A stretch of DNA of 45,260 nucleotides, from assembly GCA_026954015.1 (NCBI GenBank), contig JAIXLP010000069.1, forward strand, positions 31,419 to 76,678, in the 5' to 3' direction. The stretch is from Burkholderiales bacterium (GTDB taxonomy: Bacteria; Pseudomonadota; Gammaproteobacteria; Burkholderiales; Burkholderiaceae_C). Shown here one piece after another: positions 9,107 through 16,952 of the stretch (positions are counted from its first letter, which is position 1; every line of letters begins with the position of its first letter). The notes under the pieces were generated by a model. That model was not told the DNA's origin. It did not search any database and saw only the letters and a list, made by a program, of their open reading frames with translations. The translations under genes and the position numbers were made by a program.

Positions 9107-9131
9107 TTATGTAGTCACATAATTTCTTATG
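9107..9131. repeat. Three alternating TTATG/CATAA half-sites just before the CARF-sigma54 gene
   Basis: TTATG (9107-9111), CATAA (9118-9122) and TTATG (9127-9131) make two overlapping inverted pairs spaced by 6 and 4 bases. They lie between a TAGAAT box (9096-9101) and the ATG at 9136. A similar pair with 6-base spacing sits beside the sigma54 promoter (10655-10670). They may be binding sites for the CARF-sigma54 regulator, giving autoregulation. This is based on pattern only. Confidence 0.4.
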
Positions 9132-9135
9132 CCTG

Positions 9136-10653
9136 ATGCCCACACTTTTTGCCTGGCTTGGTAACTCAGACCTTCGCGCCTCGGAAGATGCGTCGGGCAC
9201 AGACTTCGGTCCCATCTTGATGGCGCTGGAGACCGGGGTGTATGACCGTCTAGTGCTCCTATCAGATCACGGTCAGCAGAAGACGCAGAACTTCGTGACG
9301 TGGCTGAGCGGCAAATTCACGGGGGCTACAGAAGTGCGGTACGCAAAACTGCGTAGCCCCACCGATTTCGAAGACATATACGTCGCAGCCAACGGAGCGG
9401 TGTCCGCGACGCTATCTTCTTCTCCTGAGCTGTCGGTCACTTTTCACGTGAGCCCTGGCACCCCTGCCATGGCTGCTGTCTGGGTGCTATTGGCGAAAGC
9501 CAAGTACGGGGCCAGCCTCATCGAATCCTCTCGTGAACACGGGGTGCGTCCTGTCGTTGTTCCGTTCGACCTGGCCGCCGAGTTCCTTCCAGTTGCGAGC
9601 AAGCAAGCTGACGAAACTCTCGCACACCTTGTCCAAGGATTGCCCCCGGCAGCGCCGGAGTTCGCCAGCATCATTCACCGCTGCAATGCGATGAAGCGTG
9701 TAGTCGCGATGGCGCAGCGATTGGCGCAACGGGATCTGCCCGTATTGATCCAAGGGGAGTCCGGGACCGGCAAGGAACTCTTCGCACGTGCGATCCACGC
9801 TTCCAGCAAGCGAAAAGGCGCCTCCTTTGTTGCAGTCAACTGTGGGGCCATCCCGCTCGAACTGATCGACTCCGAGCTTTTCGGTCATGAAAAGGGTGCG
9901 TTCACCGGTGCCCATGCAACCCGTGCTGGCTACTTTGAGGCAGCTGATGGCGGGACGCTTTTTTTGGACGAAATCGGTGAACTGCCGCTGCAGTCACAGG
10001 TTCGACTACTGCGCGTACTCCAGGAGCATGAGGTGACGCGCCTGGGGGCCAGTAAGTCCCGAAAAATCGATGTGCGCATCGTCGCCGCTACCAACCGGGT
10101 TCTGCCGGAAGAAGTTCGGGTGGGGCGATTCAGAGAGGATGTGTTTCATCGAATCGCGGTTGGCATCTTGGCGTTGCCTCCCCTGCGCGCTCGCGAAGGG
10201 GACCTCAATCTATTGATCGACGCTTTGCTGGCGCAGATCAATCGCGAAGCAACTTCCCAGCCGGGCTTTAAACATAAGACATTATCTGTTGGTGCAAGAA
10301 ATCTTCTTCTTCGCCACGCCTGGCCGGGCAATGTGAGGGAGCTGCACAACGCGCTTTTGAGGGCGTCCATCTGGGCGCCAGGAGAGGAGATAGCCGCCGA
10401 GGATATCGATGAGGTTCTCTCGCTCACAACCACCGGCACCGACGACGCCATTCTCGGGGCTGCAATTGGCGAGGGGTTTTCGCTGCCTGACCTGATGGCA
10501 GATGTAGCCCGGCACTACTTGGATAGGGCCATGGAGCAGAGTCGTGGCAACAAGACTGAGGCAGCGAAGCTGTTGGGTCTTGGCAGTTACCAAACTTTGA
10601 CGAATTGGTTGCTCAAGTACCAGTCCAAAAAAGCTGGCACGGATGGTGCATAA
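9136..10653 (+). CDS. RtcR-like sigma54 activator with N-terminal CARF-like sensor domain
   Basis: The 505-residue protein has three parts. Residues 1 to about 170 form a Rossmann-like sensor that resembles the RtcR N-terminus, with [14 protein letters not shown] as the CARF-like ligand-binding signature. Residues about 175-415 are a sigma54-interacting AAA+ domain with Walker A GESGTGKE (about 207-214), GAFTGA (254-259, the sigma54 contact loop), Walker [15 protein letters not shown] and the arginine-finger region. The C-terminus carries a Fis-type helix-turn-helix ([20 protein letters not shown]). In RtcR such a domain senses RNA-derived ligands and switches on RNA repair genes. Here the likely target is the seven-gene unit directly downstream, which has its own sigma54 promoter overlapping the end of this gene. 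No good ribosome site precedes the ATG at 9136; an in-frame TAG at 9112 limits the start to this region. Confidence 0.9.
   Translation: MPTLFAWLGNSDLRASEDASGTDFGPILMALETGVYDRLVLLSDHGQQKTQNFVTWLSGKFTGATEVRYAKLRSPTDFEDIYVAANGAVSATLSSSPELSVTFHVSPGTPAMAAVWVLLAKAKYGASLIESSREHGVRPVVVPFDLAAEFLPVASKQADETLAHLVQGLPPAAPEFASIIHRCNAMKRVVAMAQRLAQRDLPVLIQGESGTGKELFARAIHASSKRKGASFVAVNCGAIPLELIDSELFGHEKGAFTGAHATRAGYFEAADGGTLFLDEIGELPLQSQVRLLRVLQEHEVTRLGASKSRKIDVRIVAATNRVLPEEVRVGRFREDVFHRIAVGILALPPLRAREGDLNLLIDALLAQINREATSQPGFKHKTLSVGARNLLLRHAWPGNVRELHNALLRASIWAPGEEIAAEDIDEVLSLTTTGTDDAILGAAIGEGFSLPDLMADVARHYLDRAMEQSRGNKTEAAKLLGLGSYQTLTNWLLKYQSKKAGTDGA
10635..10650 (+). promoter_or_regulatory. Sigma54 (-24/-12) promoter of the TerY-P/McrBC-like operon
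   Basis: TGGCACG-GATG-GTGCA matches the sigma54 consensus TGGCACG-N4-TTGCA at every position but one, with GG (10636-10637) and GC (10648-10649) exactly 12 bases apart. It overlaps the last codons of the CARF-sigma54 activator gene. The predicted start of transcription is near 10661, leaving a leader of about 167 bases to the vWA gene at 10828. Having a sigma54 activator next to a near-perfect sigma54 promoter strongly supports direct activation. Confidence 0.85.
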
Positions 10654-10654
10654 G

Positions 10655-10670
10655 CATAAGAACTTTTATG
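10655..10670. repeat. CATAA-N6-TTATG inverted repeat at the sigma54 start site
   Basis: CATAA (10655-10659) and TTATG (10666-10670) flank six bases and cover the predicted transcription start of the sigma54 promoter. The half-sites are the same as those at 9107-9131 before the activator gene, suggesting one regulator acts at both places. The position is unusual for an enhancer site, so a repressive or autoregulatory role is possible. Confidence 0.35.
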
Positions 10671-10827
10671 AATTGGAGGCTGGGTCATGGGGTTTGCCAA
10701 ATACCAAGAAGACATCGTGAGTTGATACGTCGGCGATCTCGCGATGCGTTCCATCAAGGTGCCGGTTTCACCACCCAAGCCCTCAAGCCCGAATGCCAAA
10801 AATCAACCTGATCAAAGGACAAAGAAG

Positions 10828-11505
10828 ATGAGCAGTCTCAAAAAATTCGCTGTCGCCACGCCCCGGCCTCTCCCCGTGATCGTCTTGGCTGACACAAGTG
10901 GCAGCATGGGGGAGAACGGCAAGATCGAAGCGCTCAACGCTGCGATGAAGGACATGGTGTCGACTTTCGCCAAGGAAAGTCGTTTGCGCGCCGAGATCCA
11001 GGTGGGCCTGATCACCTTTGGTGGCAAGGCGCAGATGCACTTGCCATTGGTTGCAGCGCATGGCGTCGCAGGATTCTCGGAATTTAAGGCTGACGGTGTC
11101 ACGCCGATGGGTGCGGCATTTGATCTCGCTCGTCAGTTGCTGGAGGACAAGGATCGCATCCCCTCCCGAGCCTATCGCCCCGTTTTGATTCTGTTGTCTG
11201 ATGGACAACCGACCGACGACTGGGAGGGTCCTTTCAAGGCTCTTTGCGACTCCGAGCGGGCACAGAAGGCGACCCGGCTAGCTATGGCGATTGGGCCGGA
11301 TGCCGATGAAGCAATGCTGAAGGATTTTGCGAACGACGCAGAGGCTCCCATTTTTAAAGCTCACAACGCCCGGGACATCCACCGCTTCTTCCGTGCAGTG
11401 ACCATGAGTGTGACCACTCGCACGGCAAGCCAAAATCCAGACGTCTCAACCGCATTCGTTGTCCCGCCGCCGGATGACGACGCACTGGACCTCGACTTCC
11501 AATGA
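10828..11505 (+). CDS. TerY-like von Willebrand factor A protein
   Basis: The 225-residue vWA-domain protein is the first gene of the TerY-P triad. The metal-ion-dependent adhesion site is intact: D22-T-S-G-S26, then TPMGAAFD with the conserved Thr, and LLSDGQPTDDW with the third metal-site Asp. No signal peptide or membrane segment is seen, so it is cytosolic. In TerY-P systems the vWA protein is proposed to be a scaffold regulated by the linked kinase and phosphatase. The start MSSLKKFAV at 10828 is preferred because AGGA lies about 9 bases upstream; the open frame extends to 10744 but that part looks unstructured. The C-terminus is acidic (PPPDDDALDLDFQ). It overlaps the phosphatase gene by 4 bases (ATGA), indicating translational coupling. 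Confidence 0.88.
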   Translation: MSSLKKFAVATPRPLPVIVLADTSGSMGENGKIEALNAAMKDMVSTFAKESRLRAEIQVGLITFGGKAQMHLPLVAAHGVAGFSEFKADGVTPMGAAFDLARQLLEDKDRIPSRAYRPVLILLSDGQPTDDWEGPFKALCDSERAQKATRLAMAIGPDADEAMLKDFANDAEAPIFKAHNARDIHRFFRAVTMSVTTRTASQNPDVSTAFVVPPPDDDALDLDFQ

Positions 11506-12206
11506 GGTTTATTGCCTGCGGTGCGAGCGTCATTGGCCCCCGACACCGGGATCTGGGCGAGCCTAATCAGGACGCGATGGTTCTGGCGGGTTGCCGAGGT
11601 GGCTGGATTGCGGCTGTGGCAGACGGATTGGGATCGAGAGCACGTAGTGATCTGGGGGCACGTAGTGCCTGCCAAGTTACCCGGCGGATCTTGCGCGCTA
11701 CATTGAGCAGCTTAGATCTACCCGCAACCCTGCCCTTGATTCATCAGCAATGGCTTGAAGCGATCGTTCCGACAACTCCCCGAGACGCCGCGACCACGCT
11801 GCTGTTCGGCCGCGTGACAGATCAAGGCGAGGTCCATGCAGCCCAATTGGGTGATGGTCTTCTGCTGGTGAAATGCGCTGGCGAGTTCCGTCGCATCACG
11901 CCAGAGCGCACAGCCTATGGCAATCAGACTTGGGCACTTGAGTCCACGCACCTGCAGGACAAATGGAGCTGTACGAAAGGCCGATTCACCGAGCCGGGTG
12001 ATGGTGTTGTCTTGATGACAGATGGCGTGGCCGATGACCTCGAACCTGCACATCTTGCCGGCTTCTTTGATGCGCTTTACCAAGACTTAAGCGCTAGAAA
12101 TCGGCGCAGAGGCAGACGCTGGTTGCAGTCTGAACTGAATGACTGGGCGACACCCTTACACAGCGACGACAAAACACTCGTGGCCATTTTTAGGACTTCT
12201 GAATGA
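11502..12206 (+). CDS. PP2C-family protein phosphatase (TerY-P triad)
   Basis: The 234-residue PP2C-like Ser/Thr phosphatase carries the usual metal-binding motifs: NQDA (residues 22-25), VADGLGS with D41-G42, AQLGDGLLL, LMTDGVADD with D174-G175, and a C-terminal HSDDKT with D222-D223. All aspartates needed for two metal ions appear present, so it should be active. It lies between the vWA and kinase genes with 4-base ATGA overlaps on both sides, the fixed order of the TerY-P triad. Its probable role is to reverse phosphorylation by the adjacent kinase on the vWA protein or on the helicase/AAA+ proteins downstream. The substrate is not known. Confidence 0.88.
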   Translation: MRFIACGASVIGPRHRDLGEPNQDAMVLAGCRGGWIAAVADGLGSRARSDLGARSACQVTRRILRATLSSLDLPATLPLIHQQWLEAIVPTTPRDAATTLLFGRVTDQGEVHAAQLGDGLLLVKCAGEFRRITPERTAYGNQTWALESTHLQDKWSCTKGRFTEPGDGVVLMTDGVADDLEPAHLAGFFDALYQDLSARNRRRGRRWLQSELNDWATPLHSDDKTLVAIFRTSE

Positions 12207-13630
12207 GCACTGCAACACCAGAGGCACCAAAGAAAAACAGGACGGTGCTAGACCAACACGGTCAGTCCTATGAACTGACAGGGCGTATCGGCGAAGGCGG
12301 TCAGGGGATCGTTTGCACGACCAACTACCCCAATGTACTCGTCAAAGTCTCTCGCGCAACCACAGAAGAAAAGCGAAACAGTTGGACGAGCAAGATTCGC
12401 GCACTTATGCGTCAGCCACTTGAGGGCCTTCCCATCGCACATCCGCAAGCCCTCATCACGCAGCCGCAGCCCGGTTACGTCATGGAACTGATGGATGGAC
12501 TGGTCCCAATGACTGAACTGATGCAGGTCGCGACGGACGCCTTGATGTCAGATGAAGGCCTCTCGGGCTATGTGAATACAGGCGGTCTGTTGCGCCGGTT
12601 GAAGTTGCTCGCGCGACTGGCTCGGGTCCTGGCTGAGTTGCATGGCCGAGGACTCGCTTATGGCGATCTTTCTCCTGCAAATGTCTTCGTATCGCAGTCA
12701 CTAGAGTACGCCGAAGTCTGGTTGATCGACGCCGACAACGTTGCGAGTCAGTCGCGTGACGGTCAGCAAGGTGTATTCACCCCTGATTACGGGGCTCCAG
12801 AGATTCTGAGGGGAGAGTCCGGCATCAATACACTGACCGACAGCTGGAGTTTTGCGGTCATGGCGTATCGCATCCTCACGCTGGTTCACCCCCTCAAGGG
12901 GGACGTTGTGCTTGAAGGTGAACCCGAGCGTGAAGAGGCGGCCCTCCGAGGCGAACTCCCTTGGGTAGATCACCCAGTTGATCGCAGCAACGCCTTGTCG
13001 ATAGGACTTCCCCGCGAAATCACGCTTAATGCGCCACTGCGTGCGCTGTTTGAACGATGCTTCAATGCCGGGCTGAACAATCCGGGTGAGCGGCCAAGTC
13101 TGAATGAGTGGGCAGATGCATTCGAGGCTGCCACAGGCCATTGCGATCAATGCGAGTCTTGCGGCAGCACGTTTTTCTACACCTCGAAGCACATCTGTCC
13201 ATTTTGCGATCACGCCCAGGACACGAATCGCACGATCCTCTTGCAGGAATATCGCTATATGCCTCCGGATCTGCTCCGGGAGGGCTTGCCGGAAGATGTT
13301 CCAGAGTCGTTGATTCGAAAAGAGTGCTGGACTCGCACAGGCAAAGCGATGGTTTTGAGTATGAGCCCTACCGAGTTAAAGACTTTGCCTTTGGGGACGT
13401 CCCTGTACGCGGATGCCCGTCCGCTATGCACTGTCGAACTTGCTAAGGATGGGTTGTGGATAGAGCCATCAGTCGGTACGCAAGTTTCCTTGCAGAGAGC
13501 ATCTGATGACAAAGTCGTCGCTGTTGTGCGTCGTCAGCGGCTCAAGTCAGACAGTCGTTCAGGAGTGTCTTTTTGGCTCCACCTAGGCGCAGTAGAAGAA
13601 GAGCACGTCGTTTGGCGTTTCAACTGGTGA
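12203..13630 (+). CDS. Ser/Thr protein kinase with C-terminal zinc ribbon (TerY-P triad)
   Basis: The 475-residue protein has a eukaryotic-like kinase fold: glycine-rich loop GRIGEGGQG (27-35), VLVKVS with K48, catalytic loop YGDLSPANVF with D155 and N160, and LIDADN with D176 in place of the DFG motif. PDYGAPEIL is the APE motif. The catalytic residues are present, so it is probably active despite the altered DFG. Residues 314-335 hold a zinc ribbon with C314, C317, C320, C332 and C335, as in the kinase of TerY-P triads. A further domain of about 130 residues of unclear type closes the protein. It overlaps the phosphatase gene by 4 bases and is followed by the helicase after 7 bases. Confidence 0.88.
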   Translation: MSTATPEAPKKNRTVLDQHGQSYELTGRIGEGGQGIVCTTNYPNVLVKVSRATTEEKRNSWTSKIRALMRQPLEGLPIAHPQALITQPQPGYVMELMDGLVPMTELMQVATDALMSDEGLSGYVNTGGLLRRLKLLARLARVLAELHGRGLAYGDLSPANVFVSQSLEYAEVWLIDADNVASQSRDGQQGVFTPDYGAPEILRGESGINTLTDSWSFAVMAYRILTLVHPLKGDVVLEGEPEREEAALRGELPWVDHPVDRSNALSIGLPREITLNAPLRALFERCFNAGLNNPGERPSLNEWADAFEAATGHCDQCESCGSTFFYTSKHICPFCDHAQDTNRTILLQEYRYMPPDLLREGLPEDVPESLIRKECWTRTGKAMVLSMSPTELKTLPLGTSLYADARPLCTVELAKDGLWIEPSVGTQVSLQRASDDKVVAVVRRQRLKSDSRSGVSFWLHLGAVEEEHVVWRFNW

Positions 13631-13637
13631 GGCAACG

Positions 13638-16600
13638 ATGAAACTCTGCGACTTTCCTCTTCTGTCGGGTGAACTTGCCCAGTTCACATGTGACGACCTG
13701 GGAGCCGATTGGCAAATCGGTGAGGCCGTGTCAGTACAGGCACACGGTAATGACTATCTTCTCCGACAGGGCAACACCGTTTGCGTCGGCAAAGCAGAAG
13801 GGCGCCAAGATCGAACTGCGCTTCAGGTCCAACGAGGCCTGACGTTGTGGGTGTTAAGACATCGGCATGGCGAGGTTCTCCACCTTCAATCGCTGGATTT
13901 GGTCGAGCAGATCCAGCTGGATATGGCGATTTCTGTTGATGAGGCCATTGCGGAGCAATTGGCCAGCAGGGATGAGATTTCTGCTCCAGACGTACCCACT
14001 GCAGTTGGTTGGTTGAATGAGCAATTCATCTCAGCTGAAAAAGCACCGACCGCAGAAATGGATCGTGTTTTTCTTGGCCGCTTCGACAACGCTTCCGATG
14101 AGAGTTTCGTTCTGTTTGGTGCAGGCTGGCGCGGCAACGTCAAACGAGATGCTGGCGTGCTGAAACTGATGAGCGTCACTCGTCTCAAGGGGGCTACAGC
14201 ACGTGTAGCGATGGCCGTTGGCAAGATATCTTTCCAAGATGCCAGTGTCGCCGTGCGTCTCCAGAGTACAGAGCAACGCGCACTTTTGGATGCCGCGCTG
14301 CGCGACAACGGCAGCTACCTACGTTTATGGCAAGAGTATGGTGCGCTCGAATGGGAGCAGGCTCGAGATTGTGCGAGGGAACTGGGTTCTCTTCGCTTCA
14401 AGAGTGCGGAGCTCGTCGAAGGTGAACTGTGGGCCTGGTTTCTAAAAGTTGATGCGGATCACCTAAGGGATTTCCGGAAACGATGGAAAGCTTTGGGGCT
14501 GGCGAACACGACGCAAGTGGAGCTTGGGGATCGGGAGCTTGATCTTGATTCCGAGGTTGATGACGTGCCGGGCAGAGCTGACCGAGCACGCCGTCGCCCG
14601 GTTCGTGGTGTATTGCGGTTCGAGCGGGATGGCGTGGTCTTGGTTCCGAGCCAGGACCGGCGCTCAGAACGCCCCCCAACCAAGGGGTTCATCTACTACT
14701 CACTATCGGGTGATGAAGCCGTACAGACCCGTCGTGCACGCGCAAGGCAATCTATCAATGAAGGACGGCGACTGCCGCAACTGAGCTACTTGCTGGAAGG
14801 GGTGGCTCCGCCAAGCGCCCGGCGACGTCAGCTCGACGGCTTATCCACCTACGCCAAATCTTGCTTCAAGGGTGTTCCGACCAAGCGGCAGATTGAGGCG
14901 CTGGAGAAGGCGATCAATACACCTGATATCGCACTTATCGTTGGCCCACCAGGAACAGGTAAGACTCAGGTCATTGCAGCTTTGCAGCGGCGCCTTGCCG
15001 AAACACTCGGTGAAAACTCGCTGCAGCACCAAGTGCTAATTAGCAGTTACCAGCACGATGCGGTCGATAACGCCCTGAATCGTGCAGAAGTCTTTGGCTT
15101 GCCTGCCGTTCGAATTGGCGGTCGAGGGCGCCGTGACGAAGGCGGTGTCGACCCCGTTGGTGTTTGGTGTGAACGCAAACGGAAAGAAATCTCTGTTCGA
15201 CTCGACACGATTCGGCTGAATGAGCCGCTGACTCAACCATTGGAAGAGCTAGATCGACGTATCACAGCATTGAGACTCGCGAGCATGTCGGCACAGGAAC
15301 GCCAAACACAGTTCGAGCAAATTGATGTCCTTTTGCGTCAGCTGTTCGATCTAGACGTTCGTCTCCCGGCCCAAATTAAGGACCGATGGGATGAGTTTCT
15401 TGCCCAGCAGAAGAGAGTCGAAACCCAGCGTCAGGCCAATGAGCCTGCTGGGCTTGTGCGCTTGCTGAGGGCTCTGCGCACCAGTTCTATCGGGTTCGCC
15501 GACGACGGGCCGGACAGAGCTCACCAGCTTAAGCGCACGCTGCGGCGCAGCAACGTCAAACTTCAAGATTCGGAATGGGGCTTGCTCCAGCGACTTTCAA
15601 CGGTTGCCGATGCCACTGAAGCAGATCTTGCTGAATTGGCTGCGTTTAAGCGGTCCATGCTGGATCGGTTGAGCCCCGATTACAGGCCCCCACAGCTAAA
15701 GCAAGCGTTGAGCGGCGAAGCACTTGGTCTCTTGGCCAACATCGAGCACGCAATCGACGCGCCTTTGCGTCAATCTCGCCGTGGCATCTCTGCGGTGGTG
15801 GCCTCGTACCACGCGGCACTTTCCCAAGCCCCCAATGAGGCAGTGAGAGCGGTCCGCGAGTACGCCAGCATTGTCGGTGCGACCTGCCAGCAGTCAGCTG
15901 GTAAGGCGATGAGTAGTTTGAAAGAGTTGAGCGACCTAGATGCATCAGAAGGAATTGAGTTCGACACGGTTGTCATCGACGAAGCCGCCAGGGCAAACCC
16001 TCTAGACCTTTTCGTTCCTATGGCGATGGCGCGGCGTCGCATCATCTTGGTCGGCGACCATCGACAACTACCTCACCTTGTTCAACGAGAGTTGGAAGAC
16101 GAACTCATTTCGAGACAAAGCCTGACAGAGGCTCAAGCGAAGGCGTATGAGCAGAGTCTTTTTGAGCGGCTGGTGAAGCAGCTTAGGGAGCAAGAGAAAG
16201 TCGACAACATCAAGCGCGTCGTGATGCTCGATACGCAGTACAGAATGCATCCGACACTAGGTGACTTCATCAGCAAGCAGTTCTATGAATCTGAGGGATT
16301 GGACGTCCTGCACTCAGGTCGGCCTGCGCAGGATTTCGTTCACACGATTCCCGGCTACCAAGGCCAATGTGCGGCTTGGTTGGATGTGCCTCTGCAGGAC
16401 GGGAAAGAAAAATTCCTAAAACCCGGTTATGAAAGACGGGCGGAGGCAATTTCTATTGCAAAAGAGGTTAAGCGGATTGCAGATTCTTGTGGGCCGTCGC
16501 TGAGCATTGGGGTCATCAGTTTCTACCGCGCCCAGTGTGACCTGATACTTGATGCACTGGCTGACGAGGGCTTGGCAGAGGAAGAGGATGGGGAAATCCG

Positions 16601-16952
16601 GATCGCGCGCTCCTACCGGCAGACTGAATCAGGTGATGAGCGACTGCGCGTCGGCACGGTTGACGCGTTTCAAGGCAAAGAGTTTGACGCCGTCTTCCTG
16701 TCCGTAGTGCGAGCTAACGACGTGGTGATTCCCGATCACAAGGAAGGGGAAGAGCGCGAACGATTGCTAAACAGCAAGTATGGACACTTGCGGTTGGCAA
16801 ATCGCATGAACGTGGCGATGAGTCGCCAGAGGAAGCTCCTCGTCGCCGTCGGTGCCAAACACATGGCCGAAGGGCCCGAGTCCGAGGAAGGGGTCCCAGC
16901 TCTGGCTGCATTCCTCAAGCTTTGCAGAGAGGAGATGGCGCATGGCCGCTGA
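13638..16952 (+). CDS. UPF1/DNA2-like superfamily 1 helicase with long N-terminal region
   Basis: The 1104-residue protein has an N-terminal region of about 400 residues without a recognised domain, then an SF1 helicase core. Walker A GPPGTGKT lies at 436-443 and motif II VIDEAARANP at about 779 onward, with D781-E782. GDHRQLPHLV, DTQYRMHPTLG, VGTVDAFQGKEFD (near 1006) and NRMNVAMSRQRK complete the UPF1/NAM7-type signature. About 340 residues separate motifs I and II, far more than in a minimal core. This insert is charged and helix-rich, so a coiled-coil or accessory domain is likely. UPF1-like helicases move 5' to 3' on RNA or DNA. In McrBC-derived CoCoNuT systems a helicase of this type is a standard component (from memory of that literature). 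It is cytosolic and co-transcribed with its neighbours. Confidence 0.9.
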   Translation: MKLCDFPLLSGELAQFTCDDLGADWQIGEAVSVQAHGNDYLLRQGNTVCVGKAEGRQDRTALQVQRGLTLWVLRHRHGEVLHLQSLDLVEQIQLDMAISVDEAIAEQLASRDEISAPDVPTAVGWLNEQFISAEKAPTAEMDRVFLGRFDNASDESFVLFGAGWRGNVKRDAGVLKLMSVTRLKGATARVAMAVGKISFQDASVAVRLQSTEQRALLDAALRDNGSYLRLWQEYGALEWEQARDCARELGSLRFKSAELVEGELWAWFLKVDADHLRDFRKRWKALGLANTTQVELGDRELDLDSEVDDVPGRADRARRRPVRGVLRFERDGVVLVPSQDRRSERPPTKGFIYYSLSGDEAVQTRRARARQSINEGRRLPQLSYLLEGVAPPSARRRQLDGLSTYAKSCFKGVPTKRQIEALEKAINTPDIALIVGPPGTGKTQVIAALQRRLAETLGENSLQHQVLISSYQHDAVDNALNRAEVFGLPAVRIGGRGRRDEGGVDPVGVWCERKRKEISVRLDTIRLNEPLTQPLEELDRRITALRLASMSAQERQTQFEQIDVLLRQLFDLDVRLPAQIKDRWDEFLAQQKRVETQRQANEPAGLVRLLRALRTSSIGFADDGPDRAHQLKRTLRRSNVKLQDSEWGLLQRLSTVADATEADLAELAAFKRSMLDRLSPDYRPPQLKQALSGEALGLLANIEHAIDAPLRQSRRGISAVVASYHAALSQAPNEAVRAVREYASIVGATCQQSAGKAMSSLKELSDLDASEGIEFDTVVIDEAARANPLDLFVPMAMARRRIILVGDHRQLPHLVQRELEDELISRQSLTEAQAKAYEQSLFERLVKQLREQEKVDNIKRVVMLDTQYRMHPTLGDFISKQFYESEGLDVLHSGRPAQDFVHTIPGYQGQCAAWLDVPLQDGKEKFLKPGYERRAEAISIAKEVKRIADSCGPSLSIGVISFYRAQCDLILDALADEGLAEEEDGEIRIARSYRQTESGDERLRVGTVDAFQGKEFDAVFLSVVRANDVVIPDHKEGEERERLLNSKYGHLRLANRMNVAMSRQRKLLVAVGAKHMAEGPESEEGVPALAAFLKLCREEMAHGR

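Noticed and set aside
10683..10708. Second sigma54-like sequence (GG then TTTGCC) before the vWA gene
   Set aside because: The GG and GC are one base too far apart; the site at 10635-10650 is far better.
10776..10792. CCCTCAAGCCC shared with 22626-22636
   Set aside because: An 11-base match at the two ends of the operon could suggest a recombination repeat, but flanking bases differ and it may be chance.
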